Part shown: positions 18,368 to 26,347 of the stretch, in pieces
Position numbering within the stretch: the stretch's first letter is position 1
How the letters are laid out: the number at the start of each line of letters is the position of its first letter
Assembly (NCBI RefSeq): GCF_025377685.1
Contig: NZ_JACEHK010000002.1
Span: 1-64,000, forward strand
DNA from: Anaerobacillus sp. CMMVII
GTDB lineage: Bacteria; Bacillota; Bacilli; Bacillales; Anaerobacillaceae
DNA: 64,000 bases
Direction: 5' to 3'
Made by a program: the position numbers and the translations under genes
Notes under the pieces: generated by a model
Told to the model about the DNA's origin: nothing
The model's database searches: none
What the model saw: only the letters and a program-made list of their open reading frames with translations

Positions 18368-18485
18368 ATGAATTTCATAATTCATTATTTTCGCTACTAA
18401 GTTCTAAATGTAGTTACGTAGAAACCATTCGCAACTACATTTAATTTGATATAGCACGGTAAAGGTAATTATGAAATTTACTCAT
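18368..18485 (+). repeat. Palindromic interspersed repeat, copy A
   Basis: An AT-rich unit of about 118 bp whose ends are inverted copies (ATGAATTTCATAATT at the left, AATTATGAAATTTACTCAT at the right) and whose centre is TTCTAAATGTAGTTAC ... GCAACTACATTTAA. Four relatives occur at 22098, 53926, 57205 and 57497. It is MITE-like; no coding capacity. Confidence 0.8.
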
Positions 18486-18636
18486 CTAAGGTGCTGTTAT
18501 TTATAAACGTTTAATGACAATTAACGAGAAATCAGCAAAAGTAACTTAAATAAAGGTATATTAGTTTTGTGGATTATTTTAATTGTTAATACTTGAACTG
18601 TATGAGCTTAACTTTTGGAATTGCGTCTACATTACC

Positions 18637-19563
18637 ATGTTAAATGAGGTGAACATTATTAAAACACAATATTTATTCCTATTCTATTTATTTATATTAG
18701 TAGCATGTGATAAAACGCCCGAGTTAGAGTTTATTCATTTAGTCGAAAAAAATACAGCAGAAGTCTTTGTTGAAGAAGAAAACGACGCTACAGTAAAAGT
18801 TGCTTTTGCCTCTGTTGTTTCTCCAGAAGAAACGCGATATAAATATGAATTATTAATTAAATATATTGAAAGAAAAATTGACAAACCGATTACTGTTATT
18901 CAAAGACAGACGTATGATGAAATTAATCAGTTATTAAAAGATGGGGATGTTGATTTAGCTTTTATATGTTCACTTTCCTATGTTATCGGTAAGGAAGAGG
19001 GATATGTACTAGATATTGCAACTACTAAGATTAATGGAAATGATCATTATCAAGCATATATCATTACCCATATTAATAGTGATATATACTCAATTGAAGA
19101 TTTAAGAGGGAAAAATTTTGCTTTTGTTGATCCTTATTCATATTCAGGTAAGTTAGCATTATTAGGGATGCTCGATGATTACGGATATTCAGAAGATACA
19201 TTTTTTGATGAAACATTTTATACGTACAGTCATGACTATTCAGTAAAAGCAGTAGCGAGAGGTGCTGTTGATGCTGCAACGGTTGATGGAATTACCTTCG
19301 ACATGTTAGTAGAAATTGAAAATGAAGATGCTAAGCAAATTAGAGTTATAGATAAGGGGCCGTTGGCAGGAGCACCGCCAATAGTTGTTTCACATAAAAT
19401 TGATCCCAATTTAAAAAAAGAATTAAAGGATTTAATCTTATCTTTAAAAGATGATCCTGCTGGGAAAATAATCTTACAAGAATTAATGATTGAAGAATTT
19501 GTAGTCATTAACCAAGAGAACTATGAACCAATAAGAAACGTATTAAATTTAATGGGTGAATAA
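18637..19563 (+). CDS. PhnD-like oxyanion-binding lipoprotein (ArrT/AioX-like)
   Basis: Extracytoplasmic binding lipoprotein of about 308 residues. A signal peptide ends in the lipobox LVAC (LFYLFILVACDK). The body matches the phosphate/phosphite/phosphonate-binding PhnD family: VAFASVVSPEETRYKYELL, IDKPITVIQRQTYDEI, DLAFICSLSYV, LRGKNFAFVDPYSYSG, AVDAATVDG. There are no ABC transporter genes beside it. Instead it directly precedes a sensor kinase, as AioX does for arsenite oxidase and ArrT for some arr clusters. It probably binds arsenate or a related oxyanion and signals to the kinase. The start is uncertain: 18637 gives a normal signal peptide, but no strong ribosome site is seen. Confidence 0.8.
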   Translation: MLNEVNIIKTQYLFLFYLFILVACDKTPELEFIHLVEKNTAEVFVEEENDATVKVAFASVVSPEETRYKYELLIKYIERKIDKPITVIQRQTYDEINQLLKDGDVDLAFICSLSYVIGKEEGYVLDIATTKINGNDHYQAYIITHINSDIYSIEDLRGKNFAFVDPYSYSGKLALLGMLDDYGYSEDTFFDETFYTYSHDYSVKAVARGAVDAATVDGITFDMLVEIENEDAKQIRVIDKGPLAGAPPIVVSHKIDPNLKKELKDLILSLKDDPAGKIILQELMIEEFVVINQENYEPIRNVLNLMGE

Positions 19564-19565
19564 CT

Positions 19566-21469
19566 ATGAATATTAAAAGAAAACACTGGAGCTTTTTTTG
19601 GGGGCTTCCATCCACATTAAAATTTATGGAATGGTTTTCATTGTAATTACTTTAGTGACAGTTTTTAGTTTATTTGCAATAAGAATGTCAATCACTGAGA
19701 CGTTATCTCAACAGTTAGATGATAGGGTAAAATCAATCGGTAGTGATGTAGCGGCAAAAAGTAGTGACCTTATGTTGACAAATAATATTTATGCCCTACA
19801 AAAACTTGTAAATGATACGAAAGCTAATAATAAAGACATTGAATATGTTTTTATTCTAAATGAACGTGGGAAACCACTTGTTCATACTTATGAAAATCAA
19901 ATGTTAAGTGACGAGCTCAAATTATATAATAAAGTAGATAATAACGACAATGTAAATTTAGTTTTATTTAACTCTGAGAAAGGAATAATTCGTGATGTTG
20001 CAGTTCCAGTCGTAAAGGGGTTGGGTGGAACTGCAAGAGTAGGTTTACGAAATGATTCTTTGAACAAAGCGTTAGTCGATGTAACGAAACATATATTTAC
20101 GATTATGTTTTTTGTATTAATTGTATCTGTTGTAATTGTTTTGGGATTAACAAGGATCATTACATTTCCAATTACAAAATTAGTGGGTTTAACTAAAAAA
20201 GTGGCAATAGGTGATTTCAGTTCAAGAATAAGTAATTTTCCGAATGATGAGATTGGAAAACTAACACATTCTTTTAATTCAATGCTTGGGAATCTCGAAA
20301 AAGAAAGAAATGAAAAAGAAGAATATTTTAAAGAAATATTAACTAGGAATCGAGAATTAACTCTATTAAACAGTATTTCAGCAAATATAACATCAATCGA
20401 TGAAATGAAAAAGGTTTTGCAAAAGTTTGTTCAGAAAATCGTACATGAACTTTCATTAAATAGTGCATTTATTCAAATAAAAATAGGAGATCAAATCGAA
20501 GTGATTTCTGATTCAAAGGAAAAGTGTTTTTTAGACATGTATAGTAATGAGGCAGAAATCAAGGAACCAAGATGTTTATGTGAAAACGAGGAGGCTAAAG
20601 TAAATAATACTTTTCCATTATTAGTGAAAGATCAATATGTAGGGAAAATACAAATATGTAATACGAAAGAATTGGATCCTTATTCGGTAAAAATCTTAAA
20701 AACGATCGGAAATCAACTTTCAGTAACCATTGAGAATATTCAACTTTGGCAAGAGCTGAAAAAGAAGGAAAAAATCCGTGAAATGCTTTTAGAAAAAGTA
20801 ATGACCGTGCAGGAAGAGGAAAGGAAGAGAATTGCAAGAGAGCTGCATGATGAAACGAGTCATTCCCTTTCATCGATTTTATTAGGTTTAAAAGTCTTAC
20901 AAGAATCCCCATCAGATGAAGTCAGAAAAAATGAGATAAAAAAATTAAGAGAACTAACCCATAATACGATTGAAGAGGTACATGAATTAGCTTGGCAGTT
21001 AAGACCGAGCATCCTTGATAAATTCGGTCTAAAAGTAGCAATTGAACGGTATATTGAAGAATTTAAAAAGAAATTTCCGGCAGAGTTTGATTTAATAATT
21101 AACGGAATTGAGACGGATAGACTAAGACCAGAGATAGAGACAGCCATTTTTCGGGTTGTTCAAGAGTCATTAACGAATATTTTGAAGTATTCCAATGCTA
21201 CATCAGTAAGCGTTATAATTATGAAAAATCGATCCATCATTTCAGTCATTATTGAAGATGATGGTGTAGGTTTTAATATTGAAGCAGTGTTAAATAAAGA
21301 CCCTTCAAAATACAATTTAGGTATTAGAGGAATGCAGGAACGAGTTTCTTTATTAGGTGGGACGCTTAACATCGAATCTGAACGTGATCAAGGTACAGTA
21401 ATTATGGTTAAAATTCCGTTAAAACCTGAGGGGGGAGATATACTTGACAGTCAGAATCATGCTAGTTGA
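19566..21469 (+). CDS. NarL-type sensor histidine kinase (N-terminal frameshift)
   Basis: Membrane sensor kinase of about 634 residues. Order: membrane helix, extracytoplasmic sensor of about 130 residues, second helix (IFTIMFFVLIVSVVIVLG), HAMP, GAF-like segment, HisKA_3 dimerisation domain with phospho-His in RIARELHDETSHS (His417 counted from 19598), and HATPase_c (NILKYSNAT, DDGVGF, GIRGMQERV). The natural start appears to be ATG 19566, two bases after the binding-protein stop (MNIKRKHWSFF), but that frame stops early. One missing base in the TTTTTTTGGGGG run at 19592-19603 would join it to the main frame, which otherwise must begin at TTG 19598. It likely pairs with the lipoprotein upstream and the regulator downstream. 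Confidence 0.88.
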
Positions 21470-22100
21470 TGATCATCCTGTATTTCGTTCCGGTTTAAAA
21501 ACTATTATTCTAGCAGAAGAAAATTTTGAAGTTGTTGCTGAGGCTGATAATGGGAAGACCGCCATCGAAAAAGCGTGTCGAACTAATCTGGATATCATCA
21601 TAATGGATATTAATATGCCTGAAAAAGATGGTATTGAAGCAACAAAAGAAATTATGGCCAAAAATCCTGATGTGAAAATATTAATTTTAACAATGTATTC
21701 AGATGAGGCATATTTGAAAGAGGGTCTTAATGCAGGTGCTTCTGGGTATGTGTTAAAAAGAGCTGTAGATACAGAACTAATTACTGCAATCAAGACAGTA
21801 ATTAGAGGCGAACACTATATTTATCCAACTTTAATTCCTAGTTTATATGGTAAACCTAAAGAACAAAATATAGATATAAACACTAGTGTTGAAGATGATC
21901 TACTTAGTCAAAGAGAAAAAGAGGTTTTAAGGCTCATAGCTCTAGGTTATACACAAAAGGAAATCTCGACAGAGCTTTTTATTAGTATTAAAACTGTAGA
22001 AACTTATAAGGCAAGATTAATGGATAAGATTGGTGCAAAGAAAAAGTCGGACCTAGTTAAGTATGCTTTGAAAACAGAATTATTAACAAACATGGATTAA
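21444..22100 (+). CDS. NarL/FixJ-family response regulator
   Basis: Response regulator of 218 residues with an N-terminal receiver (acidic pair VDDHP, phospho-Asp55 in IIIMDINMPEKDG) and a C-terminal LuxR-type helix-turn-helix (LSQREKEVLRLIALGYTQKEISTELFISIKTVETYKARLM). It starts with TTG inside the kinase gene (26-base overlap) behind GGGGGAGAT, indicating translational coupling. It is the cognate partner of the kinase and a candidate activator of the arr operon 7 kb upstream; the target is inference. Confidence 0.95.
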   Translation: MTVRIMLVDDHPVFRSGLKTIILAEENFEVVAEADNGKTAIEKACRTNLDIIIMDINMPEKDGIEATKEIMAKNPDVKILILTMYSDEAYLKEGLNAGASGYVLKRAVDTELITAIKTVIRGEHYIYPTLIPSLYGKPKEQNIDINTSVEDDLLSQREKEVLRLIALGYTQKEISTELFISIKTVETYKARLMDKIGAKKKSDLVKYALKTELLTNMD

Positions 22101-22210
22101 TAAATTTCCAAATTCATTATTTTCACTACTAAGTTCTAAATGTAGTTGGATAAAAACCATTCGTAACTATATTAGATTGCCTAGCTAGGTTATAAATTGA
22201 AATTCACTCA
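22098..22210 (+). repeat. Palindromic interspersed repeat, copy B
   Basis: Same family and orientation as the copy at 18368: AAATTCATTATTTTC, CTACTAAGTTCTAAATGTAGTT, AACCATTCGTAACTA, and an end close to GAAATTCACTCA. It begins at the stop codon of the response regulator gene, so copies A and B bracket the sensor module. Confidence 0.78.
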
Positions 22211-22337
22211 AATAGTAATATTTAAGCGTGAATGGTTCCTAAGTTTATATAATATCCTTCTAGTCAGGGGATATTTTTATAAATATAATACAAACTAGAT
22301 AATGAATACTCGCCCTAAAAGTATTCGACAATTCTTT

Positions 22338-22368
22338 GGCCGACTAATCTTGTTTAGATTGGTCGGCC
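22338..22368. terminator. Strong hairpin after regulator gene
   Basis: 13-bp stem GGCCGACTAATCT / AGATTGGTCGGCC (one G-T pair) with a 5-base loop, then ATTTATCCTTTTCTT. Probable terminator of the sensor module. Confidence 0.7.
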
Positions 22369-22446
22369 ATTTATCCTTTTCTTATCAAAGAAAGAGAATT
22401 TTAACTGAGTGATCTTCAATCTGCTCTAGGTGATTGGAAGTTTACA

Positions 22447-22632
22447 GTGCTGGTCTTAAAGCCCACAGTCACGCTCAAGTGTACAAAGTACCATTATATA
22501 AACAAGTCCTTTCAGAGTTGTATACAAATATTAAAGAGATATCGAGATATTATGTTTGGTGATGACAAACCGAAACCGATTACCGTAATTATTACTACAT
22601 TAGCAGCAAGAGCATATAGTGGTGAGTGGTGA
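22447..22632 (+). pseudogene. Remnant of CBASS-type CD-NTase
   Basis: A short open stretch reads QILKRYRDIMFGDDKPKPIT then VIITTLAARAYSGEW. This closely resembles the conserved segment of SMODS-domain nucleotidyltransferases (CD-NTases of CBASS anti-phage systems), where LKRHRD is followed by a PISIIITTLAA motif. Only about 60 codons remain. The catalytic GSxxxGT...DxD half is missing upstream, and the protein stops right after the fragment. A MITE lies 38 bases downstream, and no effector gene is present. It is a decayed defence gene. Confidence 0.65.
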
Positions 22633-22662
22633 AAGTGATATATACATCGCTTTAAGTAATAT

Positions 22663-22771
22663 ATTAGATAGGCTTTTTCAAAAACTTTGTGGCTTTTAGG
22701 TCGTAACCAAGCATTCGTTTGGTTACGACCTAAAACTATTAGCAACAATATTTTAGAAGAGCCATTAGATA
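22663..22771 (+). mobile_element. ISL3-like MITE, 93 bp, with 8-bp target duplication
   Basis: Element 22671-22763 starts GGCTTTTTCAAAAACTTTG and ends in the imperfect complement (CAATATTTTAGAAGAGCC). It is flanked on both sides by the 8-bp direct repeat ATTAGATA (22663-22670 and 22764-22771). The centre is a hairpin AGGTCGTAACCAAGC / GTTTGGTTACGACCT. GGCTCTTT-type ends and 8-bp duplications fit the ISL3 family. A longer relative lies at 62475. Confidence 0.85.
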
Positions 22772-23040
22772 AAATTTGTATCATATAGATATGAAATAAT
22801 TTTGGCGAAAGCGAATTCACACAACTGTTATGAGAATTGTTCATAAGTTTTCAAATCAATCATTAAGTGAAAGAACAGCTTTCGCAGCAATAAAAATTAT
22901 TGAGAAGCACTGGAAGATCGTCGACAAGAATTTCATTGGTTAGTAAGATGATGTCAAAGACAAAAAATGTCTAATGTTTTAAACGGAGTCAGCTATGAAC
23001 GGCTACAAAGTTTACTGCAAATGATTTATTTTTCATGAAA
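22772..23040. other. Gene-poor stretch before the M-box
   Basis: No supported gene. One open stretch from 22797 to 22943 on the plus strand (containing MRIVHKFSNQSLSERTAF) has no start signal or recognised family and may be a relic of an inserted gene. Confidence 0.4.
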
Positions 23041-23047
23041 ATATATG

Positions 23048-23070
23048 TTGACAAATCGTAATGATTCCGT
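23048..23070 (+). promoter_or_regulatory. mgtE promoter -35 with Zur-like half box
   Basis: TTGACA at 23048-23053 overlaps the flank of TCGTAATGATTCCGT (23056-23070), two mismatches from the 7-1-7 Zur consensus TCGTAATNATTACGA. The -10 element is not clear. The metal-regulator call is tentative. Confidence 0.4.
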
Positions 23071-23091
23071 TAACCTCAATATAGAATTAAA

Positions 23092-23250
23092 TACCTCGTT
23101 AGGTGAGGCTCCTGTGCTGGAGATATGCTGCTGCCCAAAAATGTCGAAAGACGCCAATGGGTCAACAGGAACCATCGAATTAAGGTGGTTTTTAACGTAG
23201 CTGGAACTATTCCTATGCCGCACAGTGCTAAAGCTCTACGAATGGAGGGA
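23092..23250 (+). ncRNA. M-box (ykoK) magnesium riboswitch
   Basis: The aptamer is recognised by its conserved strings CTCGTTAGGTGAGGCTCCTG, GCTGCTGCCCAAAAATGTC, AAGACGCCAATGGGTCAACAG, CTATGCC and CAGTGCTAAAGCTCTACG (the longer ones can be read at 23094-23190 and 23210-23250). It lies in the leader of mgtE, its usual target. High magnesium should favour the terminator at 23311 and shut off the transporter gene. Confidence 0.97.
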
Positions 23251-23310
23251 AAGTATTTATTTGTGTTGCCTATTTATAGGTCTATACACTGTATTTTTGT
23301 TGCGCATCAA

Positions 23311-23338
23311 ACACCTTCATTCGTGAAGGTGTTTTTTT
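23311..23338 (+). terminator. Riboswitch expression-platform terminator
   Basis: ACACCTTCA / TGAAGGTGT stem with a short loop and an eight-T run, between the M-box and mgtE. It is the expected regulated terminator. Confidence 0.93.
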
Positions 23339-23512
23339 ACGTTTCAAAGAAATCGGAGGTGGGGAAATGGATAGTGACTCGGATAGTAGGACAAATAACA
23401 ACTTTTTGATAAAACAAACTAACTTAATACAAACTATTACTAAGATATTGAGGAGTTCCATTTCTACACCTCTGGTGTTAGGTCTGCTGAATTCCAATTA
23501 GGAGGAAGTGCC

Positions 23513-24880
23513 ATGGTAAAATTAGACCAACAAACTCGTGAAACTTATCAAAATCACATCATTCAAACAATTATTGACCAAAATATGACTGATTTTAGAG
23601 AACTTTTTTTTGAATTACATCCTACAGATCAAATAGACATCTTAAATTCAGTAACCAAAAAACAGCGTGCTGTTTTTTATAAATTTGTGAAACCTGACGA
23701 GTTTGCGGAGATATTTCAAGGGCTGGAAGTTAGTAAGCAAAAATTGTATATCTCAGAATTGCAACAGAACTATGCTATCGATGTTATCAATAATATGCCT
23801 TACGATGACATAGCTGACTTTTTTGCAGAGCTTCCCGAAAGCACGAAAGAATTGTATTTGAGTCAAATGGATAAGGATGAAGCCGCGGAAGTAATCCACC
23901 TATTAAAGTATGATGACCAAACAGCCGGTGCAATTATGACGACAGAGTATATATCCGTGGCATCATCAGATACCGTTGGGAACGTTATGAACCGCCTACG
24001 GTTAGAGGCACCTGAAGCAGAAACAATTTACTACCTTTACGTTATTGATGAGCAGTTGAAATTAGTAGGAGTTGTATCATTAAGAGATTTAATTGTTTCA
24101 CCTTTAGATCAAAGTATTGAAGAAGTTATGCTTTCAAGGGTTAGATCGGTTGAAACACACACGGACCAAGAAGAAGTGGCAAGGATAATGAAAAAATACG
24201 ATTTCCTTGCCATTCCAGTAACTGCTCAAGGAATGCTTGTTGGGATTGTCACAGTTGATGATATTATGGATGTTGTTGAGGAAGAAACAGAGGAAGATTT
24301 TGGTGAGATTTCAGCTGTTAGAGGTTCCATTGATGCCAATGTTACTGCTTTTGCTGCAGCTAAGAAACGCGCACCATGGATTATCATGCTAATGTTTTTA
24401 GGGCTGGTAACCGCTGGTGTAATTGGAGAATTTGAGGAAACCCTAGAAGCAGTCATTATATTAGCGGTATTTATTCCGTTAATTATGGACTCAGCAGGAA
24501 ATACCGGTACACAGGCTTTAGCAGTAGTTGTACGTGGATTAGCGTTGGGATCTGTTGACGGATCATCTGTTAAGAAAATGCTGAAGCGCGAATTTGGAAC
24601 TGGACTTATGCTCGGGCTAATTTGTGCCATTACATTGCTAATTATTATTCCGTTTTTATACGATGGTGGATTAATACTAGCTGCTATTGTGGGTGTTTCC
24701 TTATTTTTCACTCTCAGCTTCTCTACCATGGTTGGAGCTACAGTTCCTTTAATTATTAATAAGTTAAAAATCGATCCTGCAGTTGCGTCAGGCCCATTTA
24801 TCACAACTATAAATGATATTATGGGATTAATTATTTACTTCTCAATCGCAACAGCCTTATTAGATTATTTACCTCAATAA
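23513..24880 (+). CDS. mgtE: MgtE magnesium channel/transporter
   Basis: Magnesium channel of 455 residues. The cytosolic N domain has the helical MgtE_N repeat (FAELPESTKELYLSQMDKDEAAEVIHLL, read in part as FAELPEST and DEAAEVIHLL). Two CBS domains follow (about residues 140-260, with VDDIMDVVEEE), then five membrane segments with the pore signature DSAGNTGTQALAVVVRGLALG (residues near 325-345). It starts at ATG 23513 behind TAGGAGGAAG. Expression is controlled by the M-box upstream, and the CBS domains gate the pore when magnesium is high. Confidence 0.98.
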   Translation: MVKLDQQTRETYQNHIIQTIIDQNMTDFRELFFELHPTDQIDILNSVTKKQRAVFYKFVKPDEFAEIFQGLEVSKQKLYISELQQNYAIDVINNMPYDDIADFFAELPESTKELYLSQMDKDEAAEVIHLLKYDDQTAGAIMTTEYISVASSDTVGNVMNRLRLEAPEAETIYYLYVIDEQLKLVGVVSLRDLIVSPLDQSIEEVMLSRVRSVETHTDQEEVARIMKKYDFLAIPVTAQGMLVGIVTVDDIMDVVEEETEEDFGEISAVRGSIDANVTAFAAAKKRAPWIIMLMFLGLVTAGVIGEFEETLEAVIILAVFIPLIMDSAGNTGTQALAVVVRGLALGSVDGSSVKKMLKREFGTGLMLGLICAITLLIIIPFLYDGGLILAAIVGVSLFFTLSFSTMVGATVPLIINKLKIDPAVASGPFITTINDIMGLIIYFSIATALLDYLPQ

Positions 24881-24950
24881 TATATTGGTTAACGACTAAG
24901 TTTAAGACAAAAAAATGCAATTTAAAAGAGGCACTTTAATAGGTGCCTCA

Positions 24951-24983
24951 GGCTGTTGAGGAAGTCTCAACAGCCACTTTTAT
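24951..24983 (+). terminator. mgtE terminator
   Basis: 10-bp stem GGCTGTTGAG / CTCAACAGCC followed by ACTTTTATT. Confidence 0.85.
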
Positions 24984-25038
24984 TACAATACAGATACCAG
25001 CCAAGCTTGACTCTTCGCGCATAGCGTGACGTTTGAAG

Positions 25039-25097
25039 ACTAAATGAGGCAGTGAGACAAATTCATTTTCCCACTGCCTCATTTAGTTTTCTTTTTT
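25039..25097 (+). terminator. Long-stem terminator
   Basis: Perfect 16-bp stem ACTAAATGAGGCAGTG / CACTGCCTCATTTAGT, then TTTCTTTTTT. It has no gene directly before it apart from mgtE read-through. Confidence 0.85.
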
Positions 25098-25201
25098 CTA
25101 TAAAAAAATTAAGTCTTCAACCTATATAAGAAACCCTCTGTTTTTTTAACAGGGGGTCTCTAGACACTCTGAGGCCCCTTAATAGGAGCCACTAAATGAC
25201 C

Positions 25202-25546
25202 TTACATAACTGTAATCAACTCAACCGGACCATGGTCATCACAATGGTCACCATGAACATGATGCAGTCTACCGTTAACTAAATAATCGAAATGGTCTCC
25301 ATGGGGGACCATTTCATGTCCACAATCTTCTTCGTGATTGCAACCACAATTCATTGGTTTACATTCTGCAGGATTGACCTCAGAAACTTCGATTGTACAC
25401 TCGTCCCAATGCCCTTCGTGTTCGTGATGCAAATGTCCATTATGAATATAATCAATATGGTCATTATGCCTTATTTTCGTATGTCCACATGCGATACTAT
25501 GTTTATGGTTATGATTCGTGTGAACGTGGTGATCTTTTTCCGCCAT
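25202..25546 (-). CDS. Histidine-rich metal-binding protein, two repeats
   Basis: Protein of 114 residues with about one quarter His. It carries two copies of one unit: CGHTKIRHNDHIDYIHNGHLHHEH and CGHEMVPHGDHFDYLVNGRLHHVH (each about 30 residues; shown here by their ends CGH and HLHHEH/RLHHVH), separated by an acidic CKPMNCGC linker. The His-Cys-Asp pattern suggests zinc, nickel or cobalt storage or buffering. There is no signal peptide. It starts at 25546 behind GGAGGGA on the minus strand. A Fur-like box lies about 100 bp upstream, shared with a divergent CxxH/CxxC gene. Related small proteins occur beside zinc genes in other bacteria. The exact function is unknown. Confidence 0.8.
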   Translation of the reverse strand: MAEKDHHVHTNHNHKHSIACGHTKIRHNDHIDYIHNGHLHHEHEGHWDECTIEVSEVNPAECKPMNCGCNHEEDCGHEMVPHGDHFDYLVNGRLHHVHGDHCDDHGPVELITVM

Positions 25547-25643
25547 AAAAATCCCTCCTTTCTTTCATTGTTCATTGTTCCCTCTTGAAGAGTAAATTAG
25601 TAATTTATAGACAGGGAAGTGTGTAAAAATTAGGTTTTTAGTT

Positions 25644-25662
25644 GAAAACAATTATCATTATC
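25644..25662. promoter_or_regulatory. Fur-type box between divergent metal genes
   Basis: On the minus strand GATAATGATAATTGTTTTC matches 16 of 19 positions of the classical Fur box GATAATGATAATCATTATC. It is placed to control the His-rich gene, the CxxH/CxxC gene, or both. Confidence 0.7.
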
Positions 25663-25738
25663 AACGAACTGTGGTAAATTTACCTAAGTAAATCTGAACT
25701 TTTTAACAGAGTAAGCTTGAAAAATGGAGGGGATAAGC

Positions 25739-25945
25739 TTGTTAGTAGTTTGTAAACACCATATTAAACATGGATTACAATATCTCAACACACCACACAT
25801 AGCTTCAATTAAAGATGAAAAATATAAAGTGTGTTGTGTATTTTGCGAACATAATGCCAACTATAAATTATTTTACTCCATACCAGTCTCAAAAAGTCAT
25901 AGATTGCTTGTGCAAGAAATGATTAAGGGAAAGAAATATAACTGA
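25739..25945 (+). CDS. CxxH/CxxC small protein (YyzF/BA_5709-like)
   Basis: Small cytoplasmic protein of 68 residues with VCKHH near the N-terminus and VFCEHNANYKLFY near the C-terminus. It resembles the CxxH/CxxC family of bacilli, which probably binds zinc. The preferred start is TTG 25739, six bases behind GGAGGGG; the in-frame ATG at 25724 is part of that ribosome site. It diverges from the His-rich gene and lies downstream of the Fur-like box. Confidence 0.7.
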   Translation: MLVVCKHHIKHGLQYLNTPHIASIKDEKYKVCCVFCEHNANYKLFYSIPVSKSHRLLVQEMIKGKKYN

Positions 25946-25952
25946 TTAGATC

Positions 25953-26108
25953 GTGACTAGAACTCTAAAAGTTGATCATTCTAAGATTACAGTTACCTTA
26001 TCTTTTCCTTTAAAAGTTACATATGCCATTAAGGTCAAATGTAGTGACTGCATGTTTGAAAGTGACGATGATATCATAGCTTTCTTAGACCAGGCTGTTT
26101 TCCCATAG
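25953..26108 (+). CDS. Possible small protein with CSDC motif
   Basis: An open frame of 51 codons starting with GTG seven bases after the CxxH/CxxC gene. It reads as beta-rich sequence (KITVTLSFPLKVTYAIKVK) followed by CSDC and an acidic tail. No ribosome site or known family was seen, so it may be a chance frame. Confidence 0.3.
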   Translation: MTRTLKVDHSKITVTLSFPLKVTYAIKVKCSDCMFESDDDIIAFLDQAVFP

Positions 26109-26245
26109 ACTGTTGTTTTCAAAGAGCATAATGTATTGCACTATGTTTGGTGGCATCTTATCTGCTCAGTTATCGAAATGAGTAAAAGAATAAGGTACTG
26201 TACATTTTTTTCTATGTTACAAAAATATTGTTCTAACTAATTAGT

Positions 26246-26274
26246 TTGACAGATTTGTATAAATTGATTATATT
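26246..26274 (+). promoter_or_regulatory. Sigma-A promoter of Zur-boxed ABC operon
   Basis: TTGACA (26246-26251), 17-base spacer, TATATT (26269-26274). The predicted start near 26281 lies just before two repressor boxes. Confidence 0.85.
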
Positions 26275-26287
26275 TTGTAATAGAGAA

Positions 26288-26331
26288 AAATCGTAATCAT
26301 TATGATTTGTAAATCGTAATTATTTTGATTT
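26288..26331 (+). promoter_or_regulatory. Two tandem Zur-like boxes
   Basis: TCGTAATCATTATGA (26291-26305, one mismatch from TCGTAATNATTACGA) and TCGTAATTATTTTGA (26314-26328, two mismatches), each flanked by AAA and TTT. They are spaced 23 bp apart and sit between the promoter and the ribosome site, a typical zinc repressor position. Confidence 0.8.
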
Positions 26332-26347
26332 AAAGGAGAGGTTACTA

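Larger units (their letters stand above)
24881..25201. other. Intergenic cluster of four stem-loops
   Basis: No gene. It holds, in order: GAGGCAC / GTGCCTC (24928-24949), the mgtE terminator (24951-24983), a long stem at 25039-25087 with a T run, and ACCCTCTGTT / AACAGGGGGT (25133-25157), which would act on the minus strand for the His-rich gene. Confidence 0.75.

Noticed and set aside
18368-22210. Composite transposon carrying the sensor genes between repeat copies A and B
   Set aside because: The repeats carry no transposase, also occur elsewhere singly, and no outer target duplication was seen.
24226-24804. 192-codon frame on the minus strand inside mgtE
   Set aside because: It lies antisense to conserved mgtE membrane segments, has no ribosome site and shows low-complexity composition expected of a shadow frame.
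25953-26108. Firm gene call for the CSDC small frame
   Set aside because: No ribosome site and no family match; it is kept only as a low-confidence feature.
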